Below, one piece after another: positions 1 to 13,276 of a stretch of 64,000 nucleotides of DNA. Position 1 is the stretch's first letter. Each line of letters opens with the position of its first letter. The notes under the pieces are model-generated. The model was not told the origin of the DNA and made no database searches. It saw only the letters and a program-made list of their open reading frames with translations. Source of the stretch: Lingula anatina. Lineage: Eukaryota > Brachiopoda > Lingulata > Lingulida > Lingulidae. Location of the stretch: the NCBI RefSeq assembly GCF_001039355.2, contig NW_019775744.1, positions 101,397-165,396 of the forward strand. The letters run 5' to 3'. Position numbers and translations under genes: made by a program.

Positions 1-128
1 GGCACATTGGTAAAAGAGATGACGCCCACTGAAAACATTAATATGATGTCATATATATTTTGGACAGTCCTTGATTCTGTTATTGTACTAAGATGTGCGG
101 GAAACTAGGTTGTCCTATGTAAATCTGT

Positions 129-130
<2 letters not shown>

Positions 131-162
<32 letters not shown>
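131..162. repeat. (AG)16 microsatellite
   Basis: Sixteen perfect AG units. On the minus strand it forms a CT-rich tract immediately before ACACAG, so it could act as a polypyrimidine tract. Confidence 0.95.
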
Positions 163-166
<4 letters not shown>

Positions 167-230
167 CAAGCTGAGTCCAGAATTAAATTTAATAAAACAT
201 GAAATCAGTCTATAATATAAAACACATTAC

Positions 231-318
231 CTCTCCAGTACATTGCTACATAGACCAGCAACAATCCTGAACACACTCCAGTCAACCAAGTCACGCACGT
301 CATCAATTTTGCCATCAT
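231..318 (-). CDS. Candidate first coding exon of a membrane-anchored protein (rest off the left edge)
   Basis: On the minus strand, two consecutive ATG codons (from 318) open a frame of 29 codons plus one base that ends at GGAGAG followed by a GTAATG donor (GT at 230-229), phase 1. The peptide starts MMAKLMTCVTWLTGVC and continues SGLLLVYVAMYWR, a hydrophobic segment followed by a basic residue, as in a signal anchor. The frame is open further upstream to a TAA near 424. Read through the donor it stops after eight more codons. A CT-rich tract and CAG at 125-127 form a possible acceptor, but that splice gives a stop after six codons, so the next true exon would be outside the window. No family recognised; it could be chance. 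Confidence 0.3.
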
Positions 319-796
319 GACAAAGATATGGCCAGAAACTTTAAATTTGGTTTTTGCTCTCTTACACACGAACCCGTTGCCTTGTCGAACTTCTTTGAAA
401 ATGGACGGAATTTTCCCCTTGACTTAAGATTTCTATCTTAACATCACGAATGTTATATATGTATTATTGACAACAGTTGCCAGTAGAAATCTGAATAATT
501 TAGCTGATACCACTGGGTTGGAAGTATCAAGCAATCACAAGACAACCTCACAGTGATTTTATATAGAATAGAATTAGAGAATATTATTCTATAATATAAA
601 ATTTTCACAAATTAACCACTGTCTAATATTCTATCCACTTATCTGTACTGCACAGCACGAGCCATCAGCATGCAGAATTGACGCTTGGTTTAAAAAGCGA
701 ACGCCTCTACTCATTGCTCGACCCGGCATTGCATAAGGATTTTATACCAATTCTAACGAAGTATAAAATGGCAGGCCTTCCGGACATTTAATTTCT
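319..796. other. Non-coding, upstream of candidate left-edge exon
   Basis: AT-rich, no supported gene. The open frame of the candidate exon extends back to a TAA near 424 without a further ATG. A TATAAAA on the minus strand lies at 740-746. Confidence 0.5.
740..746 (-). promoter_or_regulatory. Possible TATA box for the candidate left-edge gene
   Basis: TATAAAA on the minus strand about 420 bases upstream of the candidate first exon at 231-318. It only matters if that exon is real. Another TATAAAA lies nearby on the plus strand, so the match may be chance. Confidence 0.12.
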
Positions 797-981
797 GGCC
801 CCAGTTTCACAAAAAAACTTAAGTCGGTTCCCTGGCGTAATTGACTAGGATTTCCATGAGAGTGCTGTTACACTGCTTCTGATAGGGTAAGATGCGCCCA
901 TGTGACCATGTTACCTTGGTTATTAAATTCTTAGCCCGGGAACCTGACAACCTGACTTGAGTTTTTTGTGAAACCGGGGCC
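797..981. mobile_element. Foldback / MITE-like element, 185 bases
   Basis: The ends form a long imperfect inverted repeat: the left arm starts GGCCCCAGTTTCACAAAA (797 onward) and the reverse complement of the right end starts GGCCCCGGTTTCACAAAA (981 backward). The match runs on through CTTAAGTC versus CTCAAGTC, about 28 bases with few mismatches. There is no coding capacity between the arms. No clear target-site duplication was found. The structure fits a non-autonomous DNA transposon; the superfamily is undetermined. Confidence 0.65.
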
Positions 982-1428
982 TGGGAGGAATATCGACACC
1001 AGGTAGGTTTATTTAAGGAGCTTTCTCATTTTATCACTTTTAGTGTCTTAATTGGGACATATGAGTAGCTTTATTAGATAGTAAGACGTCAATTATGTGT
1101 GGTTTACCTATGCCTGGATGCAGGTATTGTAAGCCTTTGATGTTTTAATAATTTTTTTTATTATTCAGCTTCATCTTATTTAACTTAAAGGTATATACGT
1201 AGTAATATGGTATGTTGATGAATACCACCTTGTGTTCTCCTGCAAACGGCAGAATCGGTGTCTGCCTTAATTATTTGCCCCTTTCACGGCAACAGACGAA
1301 GTGATGCGATTTTATATATTTTATGGGACCAAGTCAAACGTCTTCTAGGGAAAGCTACCTTGCACACACATGCTTTCAACATCTGTGGATCCCCTTCTGT
1401 CATCAAACAGTAAAATGACCACCTCAAT

Positions 1429-1431
<3 letters not shown>

Positions 1432-1461
<30 letters not shown>
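1432..1461. repeat. (AC)n microsatellite
   Basis: About fifteen perfect AC units, flanked by C-rich sequence with no gene nearby. Confidence 0.95.
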
Positions 1462-1463
<2 letters not shown>

Positions 1464-2081
1464 ATCTTATCACATCTATATCCTATCACACTTATCACAA
1501 TTTTGAAAAAACAAACAAACAAAATGACACGAATAGATAAAGAAAGAAAGAGCCAGAAGGAAAGAAACAAAGAAAGAAAGGAGGACACTTTTCACGCACA
1601 ATCGAACTAGGACAAAACCAGATGACTCGTGGATATCCCAGGATATAATGTTCAAAGATTGCTCCTTGTATGTGTGATAGACGAATACACTTGCATATAG
1701 AAGATCATCACAGAGTGAAATGTTGGAACGAAATAAAATTCAATAGTACGCATCTTTTCTGAGTTCTTTGTATTCGAATCAAAACAATTGTTACAACAGT
1801 TAATGATGTCAGCCTGATATATACCAGGAAGTATAATTTAAAATTGTATTGAAATTAATCCCATACTTGACGTGAAACACTGTAAAATATGAGTAGGAAA
1901 AATGTAAAATTAGTTAGGTGAATGTGTTAGCGGCGATGGACACAATCTCGACGCAACCAGCACAATCAGCCATCGCCAGTGCATGAAGGCTGCGGATGAT
2001 TCCAGTACTTCAGTCCATAATGTAAAGGATTGAGTCCCTGTCGAAAAAGACATGTGATTGGAACCCTTACCTGTGGAACGA

Positions 2082-2099
2082 GGGGGGGGGGGGGGGGGG
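2082..2099. repeat. Poly-G run (18 G)
   Basis: Uninterrupted G run just before the first copy of the sequence duplicated around the assembly gap; length in long homopolymers is often unreliable. Confidence 0.9.
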
Positions 2100-2116
2100 C
2101 AACTTAATTGTTGTCG

Positions 2117-2173
2117 TCTCTCTCTCTCTCTCTCTCTCTCTNNNNNNNNNNNNNGCGCAACTTAATTGTTGTC

Positions 2174-2213
<40 letters not shown>
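2117..2213. repeat. (TC)n microsatellite split by an assembly gap
   Basis: TC repeat at 2117-2141, thirteen N at 2142-2154, then the same unique lead-in sequence and TC repeat again (2175-2213), followed by a short TA tract. Confidence 0.9.
2142..2154. other. Assembly gap (13 N)
   Basis: Unknown bases between two near-identical stretches. The sequence at 2099-2141 recurs at 2157-2199, so the gap probably joins overlapping contig ends that were not merged. Confidence 0.97.
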
Positions 2214-2224
<11 letters not shown>

Positions 2225-3787
2225 ACGAGGCCTTAAGTCAGCTATATGCCATCGATATTCACATCTCTGTTGCGGTGCTAATTATATCTTAACATAATAT
2301 ATTATAAATTTCTTGTCTTTGGGTGTCTTTTGCATTCTTTGATTTGTTGAGTATAGGCAATAGTCACACGTGATCTCAGAGGCAACCAATCAGAAGTTAG
2401 GTTTATAATGACAGCCAATCTCCTGGCCTGTGACTCGCACTGGTAGATGCTGAAGTTTTTTATTTGTTTAATTATGAACGTTATAATGATAAGACTTCTT
2501 GAAAAAAAAGCTGATATATTATACAGGCATGGAGGTAAAAGTTTACAAAATAAATATACCGCGCGCCAATAAGGGTACCTTTACATAGCAGCATGAACGT
2601 TATTCGCTGCCTTGAATTTGTGAGTTGGACAGTAATCTAACATCTAGGCCGTGTTTCATAAACAGAGTATCCTATTCAAAATCTTATCGACAATTATCTT
2701 GATGTAAGGAAAAAAATAACGACCTGATAGCAATATCAGAGACAAAAATGTACCCGACATTTGTGAAACATTACTTAGTTCATACGATAACTGACCATAG
2801 GATAACAATTTTATCCAGTGGATAGTGTTGTCCAGTGCTGATGAAGTTGGCATATAAACGTGGACTGATTCATGACTTTCTCACGTTTGATAAAATATGT
2901 ATCCGTTGGTTCATAAACTTGTCATAAGTATAGCAAACTACACTACTAAAAATGCAAAACTGTTGCCGAGAAAAAAATGGAGAAAAAATGCATTTCCAAG
3001 AGAAAAATTACAAAGGACTTTTCTAATGAGGAACATAACCTCACACTTGCTTTATGTTAAAACTTAGATGAAGTTATAGATAGCCATATTTTATTACATC
3101 GAATGCACAATATTATTCAACCTGACCAAAAACATATTTATCTCACTCAGCCTCTGTTTGTCTAAACTACATGTTATTTGGATACAGAACAGAAACTAGA
3201 CACAAACTTTACTTCATAATTCTCTCTTTTTGATTCCAGATAGTTTGTACAAATGTTTAAGAACATAACATCCTTTTGAAGGAAAATGCCATTTTGACTT
3301 TTGACTCTAAGTGAAAATGACTGGAATATGTATTTCAGAGACTATTGTAGATCTAAGGAAAGTTTTTAAATCATATTAGAACCTAGAATATAGAATACTA
3401 GAATATAACAGAAGAGTGGATCCTAAATTTTTCCTCAACTTTTTCAAAGTCCTCTCTATCTTTTCAATGACGCCAGTATTTTTATGTTTGCCTGTATAAA
3501 CCCTGTTAATACTGGGTGGGTCGTTTACGACCCGAGGCTTATTAATGTTAGGACAATTATTATCATGTATTATTTTCGAGGCAACTTCATGTATTTGTCA
3601 CATTTTGAACCTGTTCTGACGAGAGCAACTGATTGTCACAACTTAAAAGTTTGGAGTACGGTCCACCCAGCAAGAGGACGAAACCCACAATATTTTTTGA
3701 AGCAAGCTTCCCACTCCAACAGCCACTCAGCATCATAGAGCGAGGGATTCGTCAGATTCTATCCGAATATGTTGCTGTCTATAAGGC

Positions 3788-3812
3788 AAAAAAAAAAAAA
3801 AAAAAAAAAAAA
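3788..3812. repeat. Poly-A run (25 A)
   Basis: Perfect A run. It could be the tail of an old retroposed copy, but I recognise no retroposon upstream and see no target-site duplication. Confidence 0.9.
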
Positions 3813-5625
3813 TCAGGTCATCGCGGCTAACCCTCTAAGTAAATACTATATATCAGAGGTCATATGAGTGGTGACATTAATTCCATACAAAATATGAAAG
3901 GTGCACAGAATTCCCCTGACACAAATCTGTAAATATCAGGGAACAATTTGTGGTTCTTCTAGGAGGTATACTCAATGACCAGTTTCTCCAATTTGCAGTG
4001 AACACTGGTTTGTCTATGAACGCTGCTTTTAAAGTTATTAAATCTGTGAGAAGTTCTAACATATTCTGAGACTGATTCCATTGAAATATGCGTCTGTCCT
4101 AGAATAAAGCATACCAGTGACACAACATTGACAGACAATACAATACCATTTTTTTTGTTTCTTTTTCTGATATTTTTGTTTTCAAATTTTAAAAGGTTGT
4201 AAAAATGCTAATTTTGGGGAAAAAAAACAGTCCCTCTATGGCACCTACTCTCCTCTTCCTGCTTCATATCTATTTAATAATTTCATCTTTACATAATATT
4301 TCAGCATGTTTTCTGTTGTTATCAATTAAGAGTGTCCGATAGAATGCACAGTTCTAGTTTTGTTAAGATATATCGTCACATCTAGTGCTGGAAAGAAATT
4401 TGTAATTTGGAAAAAGTACATAATACTTCGTCTTTAAGCTAATTTATGTTCTAAAATGTCTGTATAAGTATAGATTAGTATTGCTCTCAAGAAATGAAAG
4501 TTTATTGATTCACCAAAAAAAAAAAAAAAAGGCTTCTGTTGTACAACTACTTAAAATATTGGTATTTCATTAATAATACCACGAGGTCGTAAATGACCTC
4601 ATCCGGTAGACATATGTTGCAAAACATACATTGCACTCAAAAACCTAAAGCAAAATTAACGAAGGTAAAATTAAGGCGGATACTTACTCGTTTTCAAAGA
4701 TGTGCCAACAAAATTGGTGTAACATAACTGCCATCTTGTATTCCGTCTTTATCTCAGAAAACATGTAATCATTAGTAATTTTCCTCGGATCTTCGCATCG
4801 TGTTTCAAGTTACTTCTCTTCTTCTCTCCTCTGCCAATGGAGAAATCGACTAGAATTATATTCACCATGATATCTGTTTAACCTGGGTCAATTGGAGGCA
4901 GGTTTGGTGACACTTCTTGTGGCAATACTGTGGAGAGAGAGCAGAGAGGAGGCGTGGGCGTCAGCGTGAGGGCCTTACCGCAAAATTGTCAAAAACCATC
5001 TCCAATGAAGGCGTGAAATTGAACCTCACTCTTGCTGTACACCACACCTACGTCCCTGGTGTGCTGTTACAAATAAGTTACGTAAGAAGACTTTTATGGA
5101 GAGCCAGGTGCACGAATGATACTGAAAATGTGCATCTAAAATTGTTTAATCTGATTGCTAGGGTAGCATACATTTTCAAACTACCTTGGAGCTCAATAAC
5201 AGGCCTCCTGGATATGTCTAACCTGATGCAATGTTGGTAAAAATTTCTATTGCTTTAATCATGTGTATGTCTGAATGTTAAGGTATAAATCTATTTTAAA
5301 CAAAAATGAGCATAAATGTTTTAAATGTTTTAATTTTGCAATCGTTCGCGTTCTCACTAACTCGTATCCAGGATATTTCCAGATGGAAATTTTGCATGTT
5401 TTCAGACACAAAACTAACGCTGTCTTGTTCTTAGCATTTATATATTCCTTTCTGAATAAAATATCTTAGAATGCTGAATTATTAAATATTCATGTTTTTC
5501 ATTCTGTTTTTATCCAGTTTGGACTCCAAATATCCATTTCAATACAATGTTTTTGAACGATGTTTATTTTAACGTTCTGGTAATTATCAAATATCTGATT
5601 TTTCAGGCTTGCAGAAATTTTCTGT

Positions 5626-5860
5626 GGAATATATTTTGCAATAAATAGCTTAACCTCTTCATAGAATTGCAATCCAAAAACCCGTTTTTGAGTTCTACAA
5701 TTTTGATTATTTTAGCCACTGTCAAAATAGAGATAAAGATGGAAAATATTTTGCATTAAATATTTGAACCTCTTCATAGAATAGCGATCCAAAAACCCGT
5801 CTTTGAGTTCTACAATTTTGATTATTTTTGCCACTGTCAAAATGGAGATAAGGATGGAAA
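5626..5860. repeat. Tandem duplication, period 115 bases, two copies
   Basis: Copy 1 starts at 5626 and copy 2 at 5741. Shared landmarks are AACCTCTTCATAGAAT (5652 and 5767) and GAGTTCTACAATTTTGATTA, each exactly 115 bases apart. The copies differ by scattered substitutions, so the duplication is not very recent. Confidence 0.9.
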
Positions 5861-8206
5861 TTGACTCGTGACGAAATAATTACATAAAATGACATGAAAA
5901 TGTTAGGAAACTGTTCTACAGATATAAGACCATTATAGAAATACTCTTTAGTCCAGAACACTAGATATTATAGAATATAATAGAATAAGATATAAGAGAA
6001 TAGAAAATATGTTTTGAAATTATCAAACTAATGTTGTTTTCCTAAAAAATACTCCTTCAAATTTGTATATAAACATATATTACTAAACTCAAAAAGTACA
6101 ATATAATAAAGTAGAAAAGATAAGCGAAAAAAAGAGAAAAAAAATGAAAGAATATTCTGAAACCTAAGCTTCCATCAATTTGTTTTCAAGTTTTATCTCT
6201 AATGCAGTGTGAAAATTGAGAAAAAGGGTTAGAAAAGCGTAAAGAAAACAAACAAACAAACAAAAAAAAAAATAATTATATAACTAATGTGTTTGTGCGA
6301 CCGTAGTGTAGATAAACCGAAGACGTGCGAGGCAAATAAATAGAAAATTAAATAACTTTTTAAGGGCAAATACATATTGAAAATATGCATTGTAATACTG
6401 ATATTTACAAGTGACAAATTGGTTTCAAACCGGTAGCTCAGGACAATTAAACTTTCCAATTATGTAAAAATTTCCAGCTCATAGAAAACTGAAATAATAT
6501 CGTCTTTTATAAAGCGAACCAATTAACACTTTTCAAAATGATTAGACACACGTAATACCAGGAGGAGAGAGGAAAAATTCAAAGAAAAGAGAATAAGAAA
6601 CAAAAACAATCATGTTTATGAGATGTACTTGGAATTTATTGGCGTTTTCATCGAATTCTTTATTTCAAGATGTGTCTCACCTAAAAATGCAGCATTTTTC
6701 GCTCACATTGTTGATTTGAGATGAAAGGTCTGCAATTGTTTTTAAGAAACGTTCGATGAACGCATTAACCGTCTTTACAATACATGTTTGCATGTGCTCA
6801 ACATTCTGTTAAACTAAAGCGACTGTAGATGTATTTTTAATTAAATCACAAATCTCTAAAATTCAGTAAATCTGATAGCTTATTTTGAGACAACTCTTGA
6901 TTAAAAACATAACTACAATTAATCTTAACTCGTCAACAACAAAAGACACTCACTTTATTATTATCTTCCACGTTCGGATCAAAATCTTTCTTCTACTTTC
7001 TGTATGATTTTTTGTGTCGCGAACAAAGTATTTGTTGACCCATTCTTTAGTGAAATCTATCTAAAAATATTCTGACGCTAATTTCTTTTGATGTGCAGAC
7101 AAAGAAACTCTGTTCATGTGTGGCACAAATTATGCAACAATTGTTTGATTTTTTTCTCTAAATTTCAAATTACACAAAACCGCATTGTTCGTTTTTTATT
7201 ACAGGGTATAAAAGGCGTAGAAAAGGGCAAAATAACCGAGGATTATTACAACACAAGTATAGATTTCAAAGGAAATATGTAACCATCAATTTCGGCTTCA
7301 TTTTCAATCAATGGACGTCGAATATTTTTAACGCACACGTCATGCCTTTAGCTCTGAATAAATTCTTGCTGTTACCTCGAAACAAAGGGACTTTTTTCTG
7401 CGTTAATTAATGACGCAAACTCGGGACGTCAGTTATGAAATGTTGTGTGCCAGTTGCAATTTTTGCGTGTTGGGGGGTTGTTTTAATTACGGTAGAGGTA
7501 GTAACGCTACGACAAGGGCACGTTTCCTGTGTAAATTATACAACATACTCTGTTAGAGTTTTTCTGTGCTGTGTTTGGGTTCGTTATGAAACTAAGGGGT
7601 TGTAAAGGAAAAGGGTTGACCCACGAAATGTCACCAAAATTTTAACCAAAGGTATCGTACATTTTATAAATGAATGTTTTTAAAAGTCAACTGACATTTC
7701 ATCAATCTTCCAATGAAATGCTGCGTCTCTTGCATTCCTCTCTCTCTCTTTCTCTGTCTCTATCTCTCTGTCTCTCTCCCTCTCTCTCTCTCAACTTCTC
7801 TCTCTCTCTCTTACTCTCTCTGTCATTCAAAAAGAAATTTTCTTCACACAAACTCCCGAGGACGCACATTTCTAGTTAAAAGACAGGAATCAGAAGCCGG
7901 GCAGATGATGAAATGTCCCCATCAATTCTCAGGTGACATCCACTGCGGTTTTTATCCTTCTCAGTAACATTGCCGCCACTGTACCTGACAGGTATGTGAG
8001 AGAAAATGGATGAGTTTTTTTCTACTACAGGATATTAAAAAGTTCCTGCTGTTTGATGAAGAGACGATCGCCAGGTTCAATGGGAATACATAGACTTTTG
8101 CGATTACTCAGTCCTGCTCAGTGCTCTAAGCCTTTTTCTCTCGTTTGATTTTTTTCAGTTCGATTCTATTTTATTTTTATTTATTTATTTTTATTTTCTG
8201 TTGCTG

Positions 8207-8209
8207 GTG

Positions 8210-8240
<31 letters not shown>
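8207..8240. repeat. (GT)n microsatellite
   Basis: GT repeat with one interrupting C; produces a run of Thr-His codons in a spurious minus-strand open frame. Confidence 0.93.
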
Positions 8241-8942
8241 ATTGTTTTAACTCGTCTCCTTGCCCTTTTTGTCTGAGTACATTTTAAAATCATAATCGAA
8301 GTTTCTTCAAGTTTTCTTGGCTTTTCTCTACTTCGTTTTGGTCTTAAAGCCCTATTCTGCATCCCCGTCAAACACTGAAGGCATTTGAACGCATTTGTTT
8401 TCACTACTGGTTCATGTGTTTACCCAAAATAAATAATTTATAATCCGAACATGTGTTTGAAATTCTTGCACGCTTCAGTCAGAACTCTCATTTGTGGGTC
8501 CATTATGTATCTATTTCTCCATTGCTCCCACCAATGCGAAATAATATTCTGTACAGTATAGTATTAAACAATTTACAATTGGGACTTTTAACAGTATTTA
8601 AATGTTCCTGAAAGCATAACTCTCTGTACTTTCTTGAGGAATAGGGGCATTGCCATTTTTCTTTCCCAAGGTGTGTGTGTTTGAGAGAGCTAGAGTGGTA
8701 AGAAGCCTTGCTTTTTTAGAGACGTTCTGTTTTTGAGTTGGATATTTTGCAAAAGTCTTTCAACAATGTATTGTGTAATCTAGCATGTTATAAGAAACGT
8801 ACTGAAAAAATGCAAAAGACTGAACTAGTTTTGAAAACGGAGGGCCCCATAGTTGGATATGTTCTTTAAATATTTCATTATTGTAAGAGAACAGTTGAAC
8901 CTTAGTAATCATAGGTTAAAAAACTGTAAATAAACTTTACAT

Positions 8943-8945
<3 letters not shown>

Positions 8946-8977
<32 letters not shown>
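8946..8977. repeat. (GA)16 microsatellite
   Basis: Sixteen perfect GA units. Confidence 0.94.
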
Positions 8978-8979
<2 letters not shown>

Positions 8980-11900
8980 CGCCCTTCATTTCCCTTTGAC
9001 ATCATGCATAACTATTCTGAACATTTTTTAATGAAATTATTATATGTTCCAGAGGTGAAGCCCATTTATAAGTTTTATGTTTTCTTAAAAAAATTTACAA
9101 ATTAACCACTTTTAGATACTTTCCGAAATAAAACAAGAAAAATGAACAGTTTTTACGGGGGGTCTTTAATGGGCAGAAAAACAGCCCTGTAGTCTCTTCA
9201 ATATCTGTTTACTATGGGTAAATCTGCACATTGTATTATCGTATTTAAAAAAACTCCCGATGAAACATTCAATATGTTGAAGATCAACTTGGCTGCACAT
9301 GAAATGCTCACAATGTCCCATTAACGCCACGCAGTCCTATTCAAGTGTCCTGCTTTATTCAATTATCACAATTTAACGAATGCAACATGGTAAAGTTTTT
9401 GTTTGTTTCTATTAGTTTTTAATATAGAAAAATTCCAAATCGTCATCCTGGCGGTGGAGCCACACATGAAAAAATACAATTAACAGTAGGCCTAACCTAG
9501 GGAAGAGGCGGGAATACAGAAAATCAACTTTCAAATTTTTTTTCATATATAAATTTTTATATATATCACAATGTTTTTGAAATCTTTGTCACAGGTGTGA
9601 GGGTTTTTTCAGGGATAAGTAGGCGGATTTATGTACCAAAATAGCGTTTCGCCGCTACTGAACCTGTAAAAAAGATGCCTAAAATTCGCCTGCATTGCCT
9701 TTAATACTGCTAGGATGCTGGCCTTATGTTGGGGGCAATAATTGTGTGCCTCCTTCAGTTCAGTTGACACCCGTCATTTATCTATCTTTTTTTCACCAAT
9801 ATATTTATTTTTTTTATTATAATCGGATATATGATTGAAAAAATAAGAGACCCCACTATGTTTGTTGTAACGACTTTGTTTATTATCTGTGCAGTAAAGA
9901 CGCTGACATGACAGTTAACGGAGGTCTTGGTGGTCACTTAAATCTCCTGTTTTTTTCACAAAGACATATCGCATCATTTCAAAGTTGAGGCGTGACGTCC
10001 CGTAAATAAAATTACAAAAATTCAACAACAAAGAGTGCATGTTGTTTTTATATGAGGCAAGTCCAGAGCATGTGATTTTAAAATATTTTAGTACAGCATG
10101 TTGCAGTTAATATGTCGGAAGGACAGAGAGTTACAAAGTTGTTCATAGGTGTGGAAGGCCTCAGTAATCCATGCTGCAGCCCAGATGCTTTGTGAAATCA
10201 TCCTTCCTGTACGGTGCAACTTCTCACAGGAATTAAAGAATTTAAGTATAAGAATCTGAATTTTTTTAATTGTATGAAATATTTTAATACGATATAAAAT
10301 TATGGTTATATTAAGCTTAATGACTAAATATTTTGGTACAAGTAAAACAAACACACATGTATGGTGTGACTTAAATTTATAAACATAAAAAATCGTTTGT
10401 TTCCTTATTTTATCCAAAATATTTTTCATAGCGCTGTTGTCTTTCATTGCACTGCTAGATTTTGTAGAAAATGAATCACTACAAGGCACATATTTTTGTC
10501 ATAATTTATTTGCCTTTTTTGAATGTCTTTACATCAGTTGAAGAAAATCAGTGACATAATTAAGTGTTTTAGGGTAGGCATGAATCTTGCATAGAGGAGC
10601 CGCAAATTCCGCATTTTTTCAACACGTCAAAACGACAACGGTTTCATAAAACAATCAGCAGATATTGAAGCAATAATCTCTCATGAAAGGACCTCACTAA
10701 AATTCTTTGAGCACGCGTTTTTTTGTTGTTTTTGACGTTGTATTTAACGGTGGCTTTCATATACACTTCCTCTGGCACATGTTTCCTATTCTTGTAGTAA
10801 GAGGTGACGGAAATATTGTGTGGTCGATATGTCCTATAAATCCAAGGTCTCCCACAACGATATCCAGACCCCGCATCTGTGGGAAAATCGTGCTCCTCTT
10901 TGTTGCAGGAACGCCGACAGTCGTTTAAGGTGCAGTGGAGATTTTTGGTGTGAAGATAAAGTGCGTTTTGAGGCTGATCGTCATCATATATAATTGTAAT
11001 CTCTGCCAGAGTGCCTTCTAGGTGTTAAGAAATCGTCCAATTCTTTGACATCTAGAAGGAACTTTTTATGACTTATATAACTTAAACAAAAAGATTAAAC
11101 GTTGTGGGTTAAATTTTAAAATACGACGTTCGAAATAGATTGATGGCAAAGAATCTCTTTCAAAACGACTGATATTTAAGAATTGGTAGCGATTTTTGGA
11201 TTTTGGACATAGCATTTTGAATGATTCATTTGCACATTAGAAACCCGTACCATGAAGTATTTTAACTCAACAGATGATCTTCTGTGTCTTTACAGTTTGT
11301 CAGTGCTAGTATCAGCTTCTCCGGCAGTGTGACCAACGTTACGACATTGGAATCATTCCGCTATGTGAGGAGTGATAGGGCTATTGCAGTAGAGAAGCCC
11401 TTGGTTGAGAACTTGGCACAATGAGACTCTCGCCAATGACTCCCAGGCAATGTGCAAACAACAAGATATTCAAAAATAATTATGAAATATTCATATTGCA
11501 GAGGAAATTAGTGCTGCAAAGCAGTTATAAAGGTATGAAAAAGGAGAAAAAGGGAAGAACAGTAATGTATAAGAATTAATGAGTGGATGAATGAATGAAA
11601 GTGGCATTGGCAGTCAGAAAGATGTTTTATGGTTTTGTATGCCGACCATTATCTCTATTTATTTTCTAGTGTGTATTTATATGAAAATTCAAATCTATTG
11701 GTCTTGTCTTCTAGGTAGAAAATATTATTCTATAAGGTAAAGAGTGCGTTAAACGGTTTATACTTTTGTTCTTTATTTTGCAAGGATCCACTTTTTATGG
11801 GAACGGTTCCAAAATTTCAAGTTTCCCCTCGCGCAAATTTTCCATTCGTCCGTGGAAAGACAAATGACCCAACACTAAATGAAAACAAGCCTTCCCACAA

Positions 11901-13203
11901 AAAAAAAAAAAAAAAAAAGAAATCCCACACAAAACAAGGAAAAAATATTACAAAAATGCAGTTGGTCTGCACTGCGTGCGTCTCCAGGGGTGCCCACGTG
12001 GCTCGTGCGGAGTTGACCCTCTCGTCAATTCCACCCTCCCCTCACCCTCCCCACCGCCCCGGGGTCAACCTTGGCCACGCCCCTAACTTTAACAGCCGGT
12101 TGATAATGAGGTCAATGCGTACACTCCTTCCACGCAGGTGTAACCCATCGAACAACTCGTACCGGAAGAATCTGTCAAAAATGGATAATTTGACTTGACA
12201 TTTTCTGGGTCGTATAGTAGTTCACCTTTCTAAGCAAACAGCAGAAGTGAGCGGGAAAAGCGACTAATTTATCGTTATGTTCCACTTTTGGAACTCGGGG
12301 ACTTTGTTGTTGTGTTGAAAATATCTTCAGCTCATTAAAAAGTGAAAGGTGTAGATTTGCGATGAAGGCAGGGCTGTACTAGTAGTTTCCTTTCCGCTAT
12401 ACTTCTTTTTTCAAAAGACAAAAGAACGGTCAAGCTTTTTAATTTGTTATCGACCGTCTAGTGTACCTTTAGTGCTACGATTTGAAATGATTTTCTACGC
12501 GATTACCTGTAATCACACAAATCTGTCTGGATTAACATGCCCCCTGGCAACAAAGAACACGCTTTTATACTTTCCTATTTTTAAAAGAAAAACTTGGATT
12601 TTTCACAATTTCTTGAAGTAGTTAGAACTTTGTTTTTCACAATTTATTTATTCATTATTGCAGTTGTGGTAGAATACTCTTTTTTAAGCTATAAATTAGA
12701 TAATGCGAGAGGTGCTTCATTAAGAATTGGGATATTGAATTTTGATAGTCGAAACATCTGTCTGAAACGATAGAGCCAATTAAACCGGAGAGGTGCGCGA
12801 ATTAAGCTTTTTCACTGAGATAAATCCACGTGTTGAGGGCCTTACATGTCAACCGCAACAAGTGAAACATTTTGATTTACAGCACTGCAAAAAGGCACCC
12901 TTAGAAAACTTGATCATAAGGGATTAAAGAATTAGAACCTTGTTATCCCGGAAATGTCAGTGAATAGCTGATAAATACGCTAATTAGATGCACAAGAAAG
13001 ACTTAATCTGATAGTCCGGAATAAATTGTGAGTGTGATTAGTACACTCCCAACTCGCTATATACACTAGGATATGCCAAGTACTGATGTCAAACTTAATC
13101 CTTTTTATTGTTGTTCCATTGCAGTGCTTTCCAGTACACAACGAAGTAGAACGGAGCACGCTTGTTCTTTTTTAAGTACATGTTCTCCCTCCCATCCTCT
13201 CTC

Positions 13204-13224
13204 CCTCTCTCTCTCTCTCTCTCG

Positions 13225-13273
<49 letters not shown>
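13204..13273. repeat. Compound (TC)n(CA)n microsatellite
   Basis: A TC tract runs through CTCGCTCG into about 22 CA units. It generates two spurious open frames with Ser-Leu and Thr-His runs. Confidence 0.95.

Positions 13274-13276
<3 letters not shown>

Larger units (their letters stand above)
982..7700. other. AT-rich intergenic sequence
   Basis: No coding region I can support. It holds an AC repeat (1432-1461), an assembly gap with duplicated flanks (2099-2213), poly-A runs (3788-3812, 4515-4530) and a 115-base tandem duplication (5626-5860). The short open frames here have biased, repeat-driven or AT-driven composition. Confidence 0.6.

Noticed and set aside
2647-2770. GGCCGTGTTTCATAAAC resembling the end of the foldback element at 797
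   Set aside because: The similarity is short and I found no matching inverted end, so a second element is not supported.
7670-7967. Two plus-strand open frames rich in Ser and Leu
   Set aside because: They are translations of a CT-rich tract in two frames, with no other protein-like content.
10088-10489. 133-codon minus-strand frame
   Set aside because: Composition (Ile, Lys, Asn, Phe) follows the local AT-richness; no domain.
11797-12198. 133-codon plus-strand frame
   Set aside because: Contains a poly-Lys run from a poly-A tract; the rest is a GC-rich patch without a domain.
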